Assembly (NCBI RefSeq): GCF_000379905.1
Contig: NZ_KB904061.1
Span: 76 to 64,075 of the forward strand
DNA: 64,000 bases
Direction: 5' to 3'
Source of the DNA: Rodentibacter pneumotropicus DSM 21403
Lineage (GTDB): Bacteria; Pseudomonadota; Gammaproteobacteria; Enterobacterales; Pasteurellaceae
Part shown: positions 1 to 9,735 of the stretch, one piece after another
How the letters are laid out: each line of letters starts with the position of its first letter
How positions within the stretch are numbered: the stretch's first letter is position 1
The notes under the pieces: generated by a model
Database searches by the model: none
Told to the model about the DNA's origin: nothing
The model's input: the letters and a program-made list of their open reading frames with translations, nothing else
Translations under genes and position numbers: made by a program

Positions 1-2358
1 GTAACTGTTAACGATACATCTAAACAAGATGAACAACCGAAAATCGATATTAATAACATAGCGGGTCAAGCTCAAGTAGCTGAGGGTACTGAAGGTTATG
101 CTCAATTCTTGCCATCAAATATCGCAACTGAAGAGATAAGTAATACAACCGAAAATGGTGTAACAAAAGTTGTTAAAGGTTTTGTTGTAAAAGGTACAAC
201 AACTAGTATTCCAGCTGATTCAGAGGTCGATGTTACGATTACCGCTAATGGAGAAAATTATTTCACCGGTAAGGCTAAAGTAGGTGCTGATGGTGCTTGG
301 GAAATCAAAGTTCCGACAAGTACAGTAACGACAACAGTAACAGGCTCTGGCGAAGATGAAGTTACAGAGGTAGTGACAGAATTCAATAATCCTAAATTCG
401 ATGTTTCTTATGATGTTACTGCGAAAGTTACTGTTAATGGTCAAGAAATTACCGATACGGATAAAACTGAAAGTGCACCTGTTGTGACTGATATTTATCT
501 TCAAGATAATTTGACGGATGATGCACAAAATGTAGCTGATTTCTATACAGATAATGGCGAATATGTGGGTCGTATTGATGGTATGGCAGATTCTGATGCA
601 ACTAAAGCGATTAGCCGCCAAACAGGTTTAACCAACGATCCAAGTGCAGAATTACACTTTACATTGGATAAAGAACCTAAAGCGGGTCAAGTTGTTAAGG
701 TGTTACGTTATACAATTGTTGATGGTAATGAAGGACGTGTTGAAGATTTAACGGATCAAATGACAAATAATGGTCTTAATTACACTGTTAAACCGACCAC
801 ACCACAAGCGGAAACAACAAATACACTTTATCGTTACAAAGTAGTTGTTGAAGATCAAAATGGTACTGATTTATCTGAAAAAGTCTTTAACTATCGCTTA
901 GATACCATTGTTGAGTCAATGGATGTTAAAGAGTTAAATTCTGATACCAATACCATGGTTCTTAAAGCAGATGGAGTTTCAGAAATTGGCGCGACCATTA
1001 AATATAAATATCATACAGGTAGTGGAGAAAGCGCGCTTAAAGATGCTGTTGATAATGGTGATGGCACTTATACGATTGATTTAGCAAACTGGAATCGTAA
1101 GGTCCCTCAAAGTATTACTCTTCAAGTAATTGATGCGGCAGGTAATGTTTCCGAAACGAAAATTAATGCAGTGAGAAACTTGTTTACTAGTTATACAGCT
1201 GAAGAGGGACCTGATCCAAATGGTACTCGATTTGATAGACAGTTAGTTACCGGTTTTGCCCAATCTTCTACCAGAGCTGAAAATGGCGCATTTGTTTCTA
1301 CAGATGGCAATGACACCTTAATTGTCGGTTTAGATAATTTCGGCGGTATGGGGGTGAGCAATGGCTCTGTAGGTCGTAACATCAATGTTGGTTCGAAAAT
1401 TCATATTGAAATGGGCAAAGGTGATGATCATATCCAAGTTCGAGGGTCTGTCCAATCTATGGGGTCTGCTACCGATGGTTATTTTGATATGGGAGAAGGT
1501 AACGATAAGCTGACTTTTGCTGAAACATTTGTTGTTGGTAACTACAACATCAGAATGGGTGAAGGTAATAACACTATTAACTTTAGTGGCACTACTGTAC
1601 AAGCAGCAGGTTTAGATATTAGTTACGGTGATGGTAATGATGTGTTACGTGCCGATGTCAACAAAGATTTCGCCGGAACTAAAACTATCAGCTTTGGTAA
1701 TGGCGATAACTATATGGAAGTTGGCTCTATGTATGATAAGAATACGATTACCTTTGGTAACGGTAACGATGTATTTATTGCTAAATCTGTAGGTACAAAA
1801 GCACCTTCAAGTGGTGTCATTGATATGGGCGATGGTAATGATACTTTCTCTGTGAGTGGATTATTTGCACGACAAGAAGCTAAGTTAGGTGCTGGAGATG
1901 ATGTAGCCATTATGGGTGATCGTATCGAAACCGGTGCAGCTTGGGCAAGACTCGACGGTGGTGATGGTAATGATACTTTAGTCTTAACCAAATCAGATGG
2001 TAAAGTAAGCTTGCAAAATGTATTGAATTTTGAGGTGATTGATTTAACCACGCCAACGGCTCAAACTATCGGCATTAGCAATAGTTATATTACTCAAGCT
2101 AATGACACCACAAAAGCTATCTACATTAAAGGTGGTACAAATGATACCGTGGACTTCGGTGATAACGGTAAATATATTAATGGTACCAAATTTAAAGATG
2201 GCGGTGGTGCTATTAAATCTAACTGGAATTTCTGGGAAAAAACCGAATCCGATGTAGTTCACGATGGTATTACTTATGACAAATATACTTATCGTACCGC
2301 AAGCGGTGAGGTAAATGATGAGGCTATCTATATCCAACAAGGAGTCCAAATCATCTAA
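1..2358 (+). CDS. Large RTX-repeat secreted adhesin, C-terminal part (5' truncated by window)
   Basis: The reading frame is open from base 1, so the gene starts before the window; 785 residues are visible. The only early start-like codon (TTG at 109) is internal. The first ~350 visible residues are beta-rich and Thr/Val/Asp-rich, like bacterial Ig-like adhesin repeats. From about residue 430 to 660 there is a ladder of RTX-like motifs of the type G-x-G-[ND]-D/N (for example MGKGDDHIQV, MGEGNDKLTF, YGDGNDVLRA, FGNGNDVFIA, MGDGNDTFSV, GGDGNDTLVL), which in known RTX proteins bind calcium and fold after export. The last ~120 residues should hold the uncleaved type I secretion signal. A TolC-like porin, ABC exporter and HlyD adaptor follow directly, which supports export by that system. 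The role as adhesin or biofilm protein is inferred from composition and context; no catalytic domain is visible. Confidence 0.8.
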   Translation, partial: VTVNDTSKQDEQPKIDINNIAGQAQVAEGTEGYAQFLPSNIATEEISNTTENGVTKVVKGFVVKGTTTSIPADSEVDVTITANGENYFTGKAKVGADGAWEIKVPTSTVTTTVTGSGEDEVTEVVTEFNNPKFDVSYDVTAKVTVNGQEITDTDKTESAPVVTDIYLQDNLTDDAQNVADFYTDNGEYVGRIDGMADSDATKAISRQTGLTNDPSAELHFTLDKEPKAGQVVKVLRYTIVDGNEGRVEDLTDQMTNNGLNYTVKPTTPQAETTNTLYRYKVVVEDQNGTDLSEKVFNYRLDTIVESMDVKELNSDTNTMVLKADGVSEIGATIKYKYHTGSGESALKDAVDNGDGTYTIDLANWNRKVPQSITLQVIDAAGNVSETKINAVRNLFTSYTAEEGPDPNGTRFDRQLVTGFAQSSTRAENGAFVSTDGNDTLIVGLDNFGGMGVSNGSVGRNINVGSKIHIEMGKGDDHIQVRGSVQSMGSATDGYFDMGEGNDKLTFAETFVVGNYNIRMGEGNNTINFSGTTVQAAGLDISYGDGNDVLRADVNKDFAGTKTISFGNGDNYMEVGSMYDKNTITFGNGNDVFIAKSVGTKAPSSGVIDMGDGNDTFSVSGLFARQEAKLGAGDDVAIMGDRIETGAAWARLDGGDGNDTLVLTKSDGKVSLQNVLNFEVIDLTTPTAQTIGISNSYITQANDTTKAIYIKGGTNDTVDFGDNGKYINGTKFKDGGGAIKSNWNFWEKTESDVVHDGITYDKYTYRTASGEVNDEAIYIQQGVQII

Positions 2359-2771
2359 TTGTCTTTAGTGACTTAACTTAGTTCAAATCCCCCGCTGTGA
2401 AAACTCGGGGGATTTCTTTGAATAGGGAAATTAAAATTTTGAAAAAATTAACCGCACTTTTGGCAATTTTTATATGTGATAACATTATGTATTAGGGGAA
2501 ATAGAAAATATGTAATTTTTATCTTATGAAAAATTGTCCTTATCACAATTAGAAACTCTTCCCCGAAGGGATTAAAAATTAAAATAAAGGCAATATTTAA
2601 ATTGGGATTTTTAGATTGAAAAAAAATTAGAAAAGAGTAAGATGTCGAATCTGTTTAAGTGCAAAATAAAATAATAGAATATTCATTTTATTTTTCTTAT
2701 TACCAATGAGATAGGATTTAAAATTTTTATAAAATACAATCACTTAATTAAAAAGATCTAGAAGGAGTCTT
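2359..2771. other. Intergenic region between adhesin and TolC-like gene
   Basis: A 413-base AT-rich gap. It holds the adhesin terminator (2385-2420) and one uptake sequence at 2451-2459. The AT-rich remainder probably carries the promoter of the secretion genes, but I see no convincing -35/-10 pair. An AAGGAG ribosome site sits at 2762-2767, just before the next start. Confidence 0.6.
2385..2420 (+). terminator. Rho-independent terminator of adhesin gene
   Basis: Inverted repeat AAATCCCCCG (2385-2394) and CGGGGGATTT (2406-2415) followed by a short T-rich tract, 27 bases after the adhesin stop. It suggests the adhesin and the secretion genes are separate transcription units, or are joined only by readthrough. 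Confidence 0.8.
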
Positions 2772-4040
2772 ATGAAATATTTATCATTGTCTAAATATTC
2801 ATTCTCAGTTATCGGTATGTTTATTTTATTCTCACCAAATATATTGGCGAAGACAACATTAACCGATATTTTACAATATGCGTTTATAGCTGATCCGACA
2901 TTAGACGAAGCAAAAGCTAATATTGCCATGGCTGCAAGTCAAACAAAAGTATCGGAGGCTGGTCATATTCCAGTGGTATCACTAACAGGTACCCAAGTGT
3001 TAAGTCAACAGCATCGTTACACCAGTGAACGCCGTTCGGGTCCCGGAGTCGCTGCGAGAGTTAATCTTTATGCGTGGGGAGGAATTGAAGCCGAAATTGA
3101 ACGTGACAAACATAAACAGACTTACTATCAGCATAAATTGACTGAAACCCAAGAAGTGATGGGGCAGGATATTGCTCAACTTTATCTAATGGCATTAAGG
3201 GCGAAAGAAACAATTGCAATTTATAAAGAGAGCTTACAGCGCCACGAAAAGATATTAAAGAATCTTGGGGTGATTGCAAGTTTTGATGAAGGACGTTACT
3301 CAGAGGTAAATGAGGCTCTTTCCCGTAAAAATCAGGTTGAAACCACAATTTTAATGCAAGAACGAATTATGCAATCTGCGCTTAATCGCCTAAGCCGTTA
3401 CAGTCAAAAAGTCCTGTCTGCATCGGATTTGGTTGAACCCTTCAATCAAGTCAATGTGCATCAATTTATTGAGCGTTATAAAAATCCAGAAGTAAAAAAT
3501 AACCCAAGTTATTTGGCTCAACAAGCTGAGTTTAATAGCTCTCGTGCTGCCGTTGAGGCTGCTAAAGCAAGACGTTTGCCAGCAATTAATCTAGAGGGAT
3601 CCGCCAGTCGTCACGAGCGTGAACTTTATGTCAATATGTCTTGGGATATTTATAATCCCGCGACGAAATATGCGGAGCAACAAAGTTATTACTCTCAAAA
3701 AGCTGCAGAAGCAAAATTACGTGAAATTGAGTTGTCGGTGCAAGAAAAGTCGCTAACCTCTGAAACGGACATGATTCGTAACCAAAAATTGGCTTCCGTA
3801 GCTAAGAAGCAAATTGCTTTGCAACGCAAGGTAGTAAGCGATAATGAGTTACAATTTGAGGTAGCAGCTCGTAGTTTGATTGATCTACTTAATTCTTATC
3901 AAGAATTAACCCGTATTCAGATTGATGAAGTCACCGCTAGAAATGATTTTCGTGATGCTGCATTAGCTTATCTGGCCTCTCAGGCTCGTATTACAAATTG
4001 GGTGGGAATAGAAAACTCACCGAAATCTAAACATAAATAA
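2772..4040 (+). CDS. TolC-family outer membrane protein of type I secretion system
   Basis: A 422-residue protein with a signal peptide (basic start, hydrophobic stretch, likely cleavage after NILA at residue 26). The mature part is rich in Gln/Ala/Glu helices typical of the TolC trimer, which forms the outer membrane duct and periplasmic tunnel. Two related halves fit the internally duplicated OEP family (conserved style AKANIAMAASQTKV near the N-terminus and AEFNSSRAAVEAAKARRLP in the second half). The start is supported by AAGGAG seven to ten bases upstream. It lies 18 bases ahead of the ABC exporter gene, so it probably serves the same adhesin exporter (LapE-like role) and is not the general drug-efflux TolC. 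That assignment to a dedicated system is inferred from gene order. Confidence 0.88.
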   Translation: MKYLSLSKYSFSVIGMFILFSPNILAKTTLTDILQYAFIADPTLDEAKANIAMAASQTKVSEAGHIPVVSLTGTQVLSQQHRYTSERRSGPGVAARVNLYAWGGIEAEIERDKHKQTYYQHKLTETQEVMGQDIAQLYLMALRAKETIAIYKESLQRHEKILKNLGVIASFDEGRYSEVNEALSRKNQVETTILMQERIMQSALNRLSRYSQKVLSASDLVEPFNQVNVHQFIERYKNPEVKNNPSYLAQQAEFNSSRAAVEAAKARRLPAINLEGSASRHERELYVNMSWDIYNPATKYAEQQSYYSQKAAEAKLREIELSVQEKSLTSETDMIRNQKLASVAKKQIALQRKVVSDNELQFEVAARSLIDLLNSYQELTRIQIDEVTARNDFRDAALAYLASQARITNWVGIENSPKSKHK

Positions 4041-4058
4041 CATAAAAAATTAAGTTGT

Positions 4059-6242
4059 ATGAAATCGATTATTGAACATTTGGCATTAGTGACTCAGTTA
4101 CATGGCACGCCTATTGCACAAGAAGCATTAACCGCTCAAGTTATCAGAGATCAGCGGTTAGATGTTAATTTTTCCTCTTTAAGGGAGGTTTTAAAAACTT
4201 ATGGTTTTGAAAACTCTATTTCCAAACGGGAGCTAACCGATATTCCAAGTTTGGCAACGCCTGTTGTGGCTATTTTGGAAGATGAAGAAGCCTTGGTAAT
4301 TACAAAAATTGAAGGAGCGGGTATAAACCGTCGTTTTCATATTCGTCAAACAGATAAGGTGGAACGGGTTTTAGATTATAAGGAACTAAAGGATATTTAT
4401 TTAGGTTATTGTTGGTTTATTAAACCTAAAGTTACCTCCGATATTCGTTCTGAATTACCGGAATACCATTTACCGAAGGCTTGGTTTTGGAAAGTAATTT
4501 GGCGTTTTAAAGCCTACTACGGACAAGTAATTTTAGCCACCTTCATTATTAACTTTTTGGCATTAGTCAGCTCATTATATGTAATGAATGTCTATGATCG
4601 TGTGATTCCGAATAAAACTTATGAAACCTTATGGGCACTGAGTATCGGGGTTGTACTCGCGATTAGTTTTGAATTTGCAGCTAAAATGATTCGTGGACAT
4701 TTGACGGATATTGCAGGGAAGAAAGCGGATTTGATTATTAGCTCGGCTTTATTTAGACGGGTTATGGCATTGAGGCTTATTGATAAACCAGCATCGTCAG
4801 GATCTTATGCCAATAATCTCCGAGATTTTGAGTCTGTCCGTGAATTTATGACCAGTGCGAGCTTACTCGTATTAGTAGATTTACCTTTCCTCTTTTTATT
4901 CGTCTTTGTTATTTATTTAATTGGTGGGAAATTAGCGCTTGTTCCATTAATTATTATTCCAACGGTAATTTTAGTAGGGATTGCCGTACAGCCCAAATTA
5001 GCGGCAAGAATCAATGAATCTATGCGTGAATCGTCACAACGTCAGGGATTAATCGTTGAAGCATTGGATGGTATTGAAACATTAAAGGCTAATAATGCAA
5101 CGAATTGGGCACAACAACGTTGGGATATGTACACAGCAAAAACATCAGCTTCACAGATTAAAGTGAAAGATTTAAGTAACTTTGTCGTGAACTTTTCTGT
5201 CGGATTACAACAATTAAATACGGTGTTTTTAGTGTTATTAGGTACCTATTTAATTCATAGTGAAGACGAAGCCAGCCGTATTACAATGGGGGCATTAATT
5301 GCTTCGGTGATTTTGTCCGGACGGGCATTAGCGCCACTCGCTCAAATTGCAGGGTTGGCAACACGTTTCCAACAAGCACGTTTAGCATTAAAAGGGGTGG
5401 ATGATATTGTGAACCGCCCGATTGAAAGAGTTGATGATCGGAAGTACATTACTTTAAAACAAACCCAAGGTAAAATTAGCTTTAACAATGTGAACTTTCA
5501 ATATAATAAAGAAAGCCCGAATGCTTTATCACAATTATCAATCACTATTAACCCGGGTGAAAAAGTAGCTATTTTGGGTCGTGTCGGAAGCGGAAAAAGC
5601 ACCTTATTAAAATTAGCAGCCGGTTTATATGAACCTCATTCGGGTAATGTCACATTAGATAATGTAGATCTACGCCAAATTGATCCAAATTATCTCCGTA
5701 ATCAAGTCGCATTGTTTGGTCAGTCCCCACGCCTTTTTTTAGGAACATTACGTGAAAATTTAGATATTGCTAGAGCGGATAATTTTGCGGGTGATGTTGA
5801 ATTAGTTAATGCTTTATATCGTTTTGGTTTAGAGCATTTAGTAAATAGCCACCCAAGAGGATTAGATATGCCGTTGGGCGAAAATGGACAAGGTTTATCC
5901 GGTGGTCAAAAGCAATTGGTTGCACTTGCCCGTTTAACAATCAAAGATCCGCGAGTTGTGTTACTTGATGAACCAACCAGTGATCTTGATCAAGGTACAG
6001 AAGAAATGGTACTGCAGGCTCTTGCGCGTTGGATGGGGAATCGCACCATGATTATGGTTACTCATCGTCCTCAAGTGTTGAAATTAGTTAACCGTATTAT
6101 TGTGATTGATAATGGAAAAGTAGCGATTGATGGACCGAGAGATGCGGTTTTAGAGCATTTAAGAAAGAATGAGCAACAACAAGTACAAAAATCGCAGCCA
6201 CAACAAAAGCAGGCAGCCAATACAGCTGAAGGAGAGGAATAG
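4059..6242 (+). CDS. Type I secretion ABC transporter with C39-like N-terminal domain (LapB type)
   Basis: A 727-residue inner membrane exporter with fused membrane and ATPase domains. Residues ~1-120 look like a C39-peptidase fold, but the catalytic cysteine motif is replaced (HLALVTQLHG), so it should be a non-cleaving C39-like domain that docks the substrate, as in RTX exporters. Residues ~150-430 carry the six-helix membrane domain. The nucleotide-binding domain shows Walker A GRVGSGKST (~506-514), signature LSGGQKQ (~613), Walker B VVLLDEPTSDLD (~633) and the H-loop VTHRP (~667). The C-terminal tail is Gln-rich and low complexity. The stop codon overlaps the GTG start of the adaptor gene by one base, so the two are co-translated. 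The substrate is most likely the RTX-repeat adhesin upstream (inferred). Confidence 0.93.
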   Translation: MKSIIEHLALVTQLHGTPIAQEALTAQVIRDQRLDVNFSSLREVLKTYGFENSISKRELTDIPSLATPVVAILEDEEALVITKIEGAGINRRFHIRQTDKVERVLDYKELKDIYLGYCWFIKPKVTSDIRSELPEYHLPKAWFWKVIWRFKAYYGQVILATFIINFLALVSSLYVMNVYDRVIPNKTYETLWALSIGVVLAISFEFAAKMIRGHLTDIAGKKADLIISSALFRRVMALRLIDKPASSGSYANNLRDFESVREFMTSASLLVLVDLPFLFLFVFVIYLIGGKLALVPLIIIPTVILVGIAVQPKLAARINESMRESSQRQGLIVEALDGIETLKANNATNWAQQRWDMYTAKTSASQIKVKDLSNFVVNFSVGLQQLNTVFLVLLGTYLIHSEDEASRITMGALIASVILSGRALAPLAQIAGLATRFQQARLALKGVDDIVNRPIERVDDRKYITLKQTQGKISFNNVNFQYNKESPNALSQLSITINPGEKVAILGRVGSGKSTLLKLAAGLYEPHSGNVTLDNVDLRQIDPNYLRNQVALFGQSPRLFLGTLRENLDIARADNFAGDVELVNALYRFGLEHLVNSHPRGLDMPLGENGQGLSGGQKQLVALARLTIKDPRVVLLDEPTSDLDQGTEEMVLQALARWMGNRTMIMVTHRPQVLKLVNRIIVIDNGKVAIDGPRDAVLEHLRKNEQQQVQKSQPQQKQAANTAEGEE

Positions 6243-7459
6243 TGAGTGAAAAAATAAAGCAATCGGATTTAACATTAATTAATGATTTGAACGCCGCATT
6301 ACAGGTTGAAAAACACCGAGGTATTTTTTCGGTCATCATTCTCTTTTTTATTTTCCTCGTTACCTTCGTAATATGGGCATATTTTAGCCCTCTTGAAGAA
6401 GTAACCCGTGGACAAGGCAGTGTTATTCCGAGTAGCCGTGAACAGATTGTACAGAGTTTGGATCCCGGTATTATTCAAGAAATGAAGGTTAAAGAAGGGG
6501 AAATTGTTGAAAAAGGGCAAGTATTATTGACCCTTGATGATACCCGTAGCTCAGCAATATTGCGTGAAAGTGAAGCAAAAGTTCAAAACTTACGTGCAGT
6601 GGTTGCTCGTTTACAAGCTGAATCTGCAGGTAAACCATTGGTATTTGCCGACGATATTCCTGAAGATGTGGTTTCACGGGAAACCGCCGCTTATAATGCT
6701 CGCCGTAAAGCGATGCTTGATGCAGTGGAGGGGTTAGCACAGAGTAAAGCGCTTTTAGATAAAGAGATTGCAATTACTCAGCCTATGGTAAAAAAAGGAG
6801 TAGTTTCTCAAGTAGAATTGCTCAGAATGCAAAGACAATCTTCGGATTTTGCCCAACAAATTACCGAACGCCGTAATCGTTATTCAGCTGATGCTAATAA
6901 TGAACTGGTTCAGACTGAATCCGAGCTTGCCCAAGCCCGCGAAAATATGGCAATGAGGGCTGATCCGGTAGAACGTTCACAAATTAAAGCACCTTTACGT
7001 GGTGTGGTAAAAAATATCCGTATTAATACCGTAGGGGGGGTGGTACAAGCAGGGCAAGATATTCTTGAAATTGTCCCCCTAGATGATACTTTACTTGTGC
7101 AAGCTTATATTAGTCCGAAAGATGTCGCGTTTATTCGACCGGGACAACCTGCTTTAGTAAAAATCAGTGCCTATGATTATTCTATTTATGGCGGTCTTGA
7201 AGGGAAAGTTACTTTGATAAGCCCTGATACGTTGCAAGATGAACGCCGTCGTAGTGAATTGAACTTAAATGCGGATCAAGCTTATTATCGGATTTTGATT
7301 GAAACACAAGGAACATCAATCACTGATAGTAAAGGTCAAAAACTGGATATTACACCGGGAATGACAGCAACGGTAGATATTAAAACCGGTGAAAAAACTG
7401 TTTTCCAATATCTCATTAAACCAATCACTCGTATGAAACAAGCATTGCAAGAACGTTAA
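6242..7459 (+). CDS. HlyD-family membrane fusion protein of type I secretion system
   Basis: A 405-residue adaptor that links the inner membrane ABC exporter to the TolC-like duct. A short cytoplasmic N-terminus is followed by one membrane helix at ~27-47 (FSVIILFFIFLVTFVIWAYF). A biotinyl-lipoyl half motif follows (GIIQEMKVKEGEIVEKGQ), then a long coiled-coil hairpin (~100-230), the second lipoyl half (ERSQIKAPLRGVVKNI) and a beta-barrel domain. Translation starts at a GTG in the overlap TAGTG with the exporter gene; the GGAGAGG just upstream is a strong ribosome site. Its length fits the HlyD/LapC group. A strong terminator follows, ending the unit of three secretion genes. No LapD/LapG-type surface-release genes are seen in the window. 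Confidence 0.93.
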   Translation: MSEKIKQSDLTLINDLNAALQVEKHRGIFSVIILFFIFLVTFVIWAYFSPLEEVTRGQGSVIPSSREQIVQSLDPGIIQEMKVKEGEIVEKGQVLLTLDDTRSSAILRESEAKVQNLRAVVARLQAESAGKPLVFADDIPEDVVSRETAAYNARRKAMLDAVEGLAQSKALLDKEIAITQPMVKKGVVSQVELLRMQRQSSDFAQQITERRNRYSADANNELVQTESELAQARENMAMRADPVERSQIKAPLRGVVKNIRINTVGGVVQAGQDILEIVPLDDTLLVQAYISPKDVAFIRPGQPALVKISAYDYSIYGGLEGKVTLISPDTLQDERRRSELNLNADQAYYRILIETQGTSITDSKGQKLDITPGMTATVDIKTGEKTVFQYLIKPITRMKQALQER

Positions 7460-7464
7460 TTCAT

Positions 7465-7500
7465 AAAGAGCATTGAAGGTAAAACAATGCTCTTTTGTTT
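7465..7500 (+). terminator. Terminator after secretion operon
   Basis: AAAGAGCATTG (7465-7475) pairs with CAATGCTCTTT (7485-7495) and is followed by a T-rich run, six bases after the HlyD stop. Confidence 0.85.
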
Positions 7501-7548
7501 TTGAAACAAGAAAAAATGCGATGAATTTTCACCGCACTTTTTTGAACT

Positions 7549-8172
7549 CTATTCTGTCGCCTCTTTCAAAGGCACTTCCGGATCAGGCTGACCGGTGATG
7601 CGATTGCGTAAATCACGACGGATAATTTCAATCATCCAGAACCAGAAAATATGACCGACTAATTCGGAAATGTGTTCATAGAGCGGCCATTCCGCAACAG
7701 GCGGTGTTAAGCCCAACATTGGGAAAGTGATATAGTGAACACAGATGTTTGCGATAATACCGGCACCGATACCCTGCCAGAATTTGATTTTTGGGAAACG
7801 TTCTGCTACTAAGCAGTAACCGATAGCGAACACTAATGAGAAAATGATGTGTGTCACACCAATCCAGTTAAAGGCATGATCTGCAAAAGTGAATGCTGCT
7901 TCTGTTGGATCGATACCTAAATAATCACGCAAGAAAACGTGTGGAGGGTTTAAGAAAGCACGTGAACAAACTTGCAATACTTGATCTTGGGTCAATCCCG
8001 TAATATCCACTTTACAAGCTGCTGCGAAAAAATCAATTGGGCTACGAGGTGGGAATGGATGCTCAGCTCCCCATTTTACAAAGGCAGAGATGATACCTGC
8101 GATAATACCGACAAAAATTGCCACTCCATAACGGCGACGATTTGGCGGAGTTTGAGTGAAAATACCTGACAT
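7549..8172 (-). CDS. yagU: YagU family inner membrane protein (DUF1440)
   Basis: A 207-residue membrane protein with about four hydrophobic helices. It closely follows the E. coli YagU pattern: [12 protein letters not shown] at the N-terminus, [17 protein letters not shown] after the first helix, and [19 protein letters not shown] near the end. YagU has been linked to acid resistance in E. coli; its molecular role is unknown. A longer reading frame exists to 8205, but I chose the ATG at 8172 because GGAG lies six bases upstream and the protein then begins like the family. Single-gene unit between the convergent secretion operon and talB. A TTTACA/CATAAT promoter pair at 8286-8260 (spacer 15) is possible but weak. 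Confidence 0.9.
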   Translation of the reverse strand: MSGIFTQTPPNRRRYGVAIFVGIIAGIISAFVKWGAEHPFPPRSPIDFFAAACKVDITGLTQDQVLQVCSRAFLNPPHVFLRDYLGIDPTEAAFTFADHAFNWIGVTHIIFSLVFAIGYCLVAERFPKIKFWQGIGAGIIANICVHYITFPMLGLTPPVAEWPLYEHISELVGHIFWFWMIEIIRRDLRNRITGQPDPEVPLKEATE

Positions 8173-8527
8173 ATTTTGCTCCGAAAATGTTAAAAAATTA
8201 ACCACACTTCTTTAACATCAAAACCAAAAAAGTGTGCTACAAAATTTCACCGCTTAATCATTATGCGCTTATTTTTACATTGTAAAAAAATAATCTACTG
8301 ATAATTCACGGTGAAATATGAACACAAATTCTTTACCAATTTAGCTGAACAGTCAAGATTTAAAATTATTTTCTACTCAAAAAAGAGTATTTAAACACTA
8401 AAGTTTTCACTCTTTATCGCTTTTCACTACATTCTTTAACACCGAAACCTATAAATCAAATCCCCTATAAAAATGCCCCGCGGCTTATCAGGCAACGGGG
8501 CAAAAATTAATATCAATTCAGCCAAAA
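8173..8527. other. Intergenic region between yagU and talB
   Basis: A 355-base gap on the upstream side of yagU. It holds the talB terminator (8474-8502), degenerate uptake-sequence copies near 8209 and 8228, and a weak minus-strand promoter candidate (-35 TTTACA at 8286-8281, -10 CATAAT at 8265-8260). No coding potential is seen. Confidence 0.6.
8470..8505 (-). terminator. Terminator of talB
   Basis: TGCCCCG (8474-8480) pairs with CGGGGCA (8496-8502), and the minus strand continues into a T-run. It lies 25 bases after the talB stop. Confidence 0.85.
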
Positions 8528-9481
8528 TTATAATTTAGCTGCGAGCATCGCCTCTAATTTTTCTTGGTCGATTGCGAACTTACGAATACCTTCAGCCAGT
8601 TTTTCGACTGCCATGGCATCACTGTTGTGCTGCCAGTAGAATTCCGCTTCAGTTAACGGTTGAGGTTTGGTTTTCACTTCACCTTTATATTCAAGTTTAC
8701 GTACAAGTGCGGTTGAATTTTCTTGTAATTCCTTGAGGAGTGGCGGCGCAATGGTTAAGCGATCACAACCGGCTAATTCGGTGATTTCACCCACATTACG
8801 GAAACTTGCTCCCATCACCACGGTATTGTAACCGTACTCTTTGTAATAATTGTAAATTTTGGTGACAGAAATCACGCCCGGATCTTCTGCCGGTGCATAT
8901 TCTTTTTTATCACTGTTCGCTTTATACCAATCGAGAATACGCCCCACAAACGGCGAAATTAAATATACCCCTGCTTCGGCACAGGCACGGGCTTGCGCTT
9001 CTGAGAATAATAAAGTGAGGTTACAATTAATGCCTTCTTTTTCAAGAATTTCTGCCGCACGGATACCTTGCCATGTTGAAGCGATTTTAATCAAAATACG
9101 ATCATTTGAAATGCCGGCAGCGTTGTAAAGTGCGATCAGTTTACGGGCTTTCTCAACGGTGGCTTGGGTATTATAAGAAAGGCGGGCATCTACCTCAGTA
9201 GAAATACGTCCCGGGACGATTTTTAAAATTTCTAAACCAATATTTACCGCTAATTTATCTTCCGCATCAATTAATTGTTGTGCTTTATCATTGCTTTGTG
9301 CTTTAGCATAGCTTACAGCTTCATCAATCAATGGCGCGTATTGTGGCAATGCCGAAGCACTTAAAATTAAGGAAGGGTTAGTTGTCGCATCTTGTGGTTG
9401 GTATTTTTTAATGGCTTCAATATCGCCGGTATCTGCTACCACCACCGTCATACTACGAAGTGAATCTAATTGAGTTGTCAT
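8528..9481 (-). CDS. talB: Transaldolase
   Basis: A 317-residue cytoplasmic enzyme of the non-oxidative pentose phosphate pathway; it moves a dihydroxyacetone unit from sedoheptulose 7-phosphate to glyceraldehyde 3-phosphate. The full TalA/TalB pattern is present: VVADTGD (~14-20), [10 protein letters not shown] (31-40), and the Schiff-base lysine K132 in [12 protein letters not shown], at the same number as in E. coli TalB. Length equals the family's. The start has AAGGAG seven bases upstream. It is transcribed alone, divergent from oppA. E. coli has two paralogues, so the talB symbol (and not talA) is a choice by similarity. Confidence 0.96.
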   Translation of the reverse strand: MTTQLDSLRSMTVVVADTGDIEAIKKYQPQDATTNPSLILSASALPQYAPLIDEAVSYAKAQSNDKAQQLIDAEDKLAVNIGLEILKIVPGRISTEVDARLSYNTQATVEKARKLIALYNAAGISNDRILIKIASTWQGIRAAEILEKEGINCNLTLLFSEAQARACAEAGVYLISPFVGRILDWYKANSDKKEYAPAEDPGVISVTKIYNYYKEYGYNTVVMGASFRNVGEITELAGCDRLTIAPPLLKELQENSTALVRKLEYKGEVKTKPQPLTEAEFYWQHNSDAMAVEKLAEGIRKFAIDQEKLEAMLAAKL

Positions 9482-9609
9482 TGTCTTCTCCTTGTTTTAA
9501 TTGATGCTCATAACGATAGCATAAATCGAATTTGTAGTGATAGTGTGAAATCGCAATATATCCAATAGTTTTTATAAAAAAATAAAGATTTTTTATTTTT
9601 TACAAAAAT

Positions 9610-9625
9610 TGTGATCAATATCACC
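9610..9625 (+). promoter_or_regulatory. CRP binding site upstream of oppA
   Basis: TGTGATCAATATCACC matches the CRP consensus TGTGA-N6-TCACA at 9 of 10 defined positions. It lies ~110 bases before the oppA start in the talB-oppA divergent region. A TTTACA at 9645-9650 could be the oppA -35, but the -10 is unclear. Control of peptide uptake by cAMP-CRP is inferred. Confidence 0.65.
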
Positions 9626-9735
9626 TTTATCTCCAAATAAACGCTTTACAAAATCAGATATTTAAGATAAACCAGTTAAAGATAAGGATTCTAACCATAA
9701 TGAACTAAAAACAATAATCCACACAAGGAGCGTAT

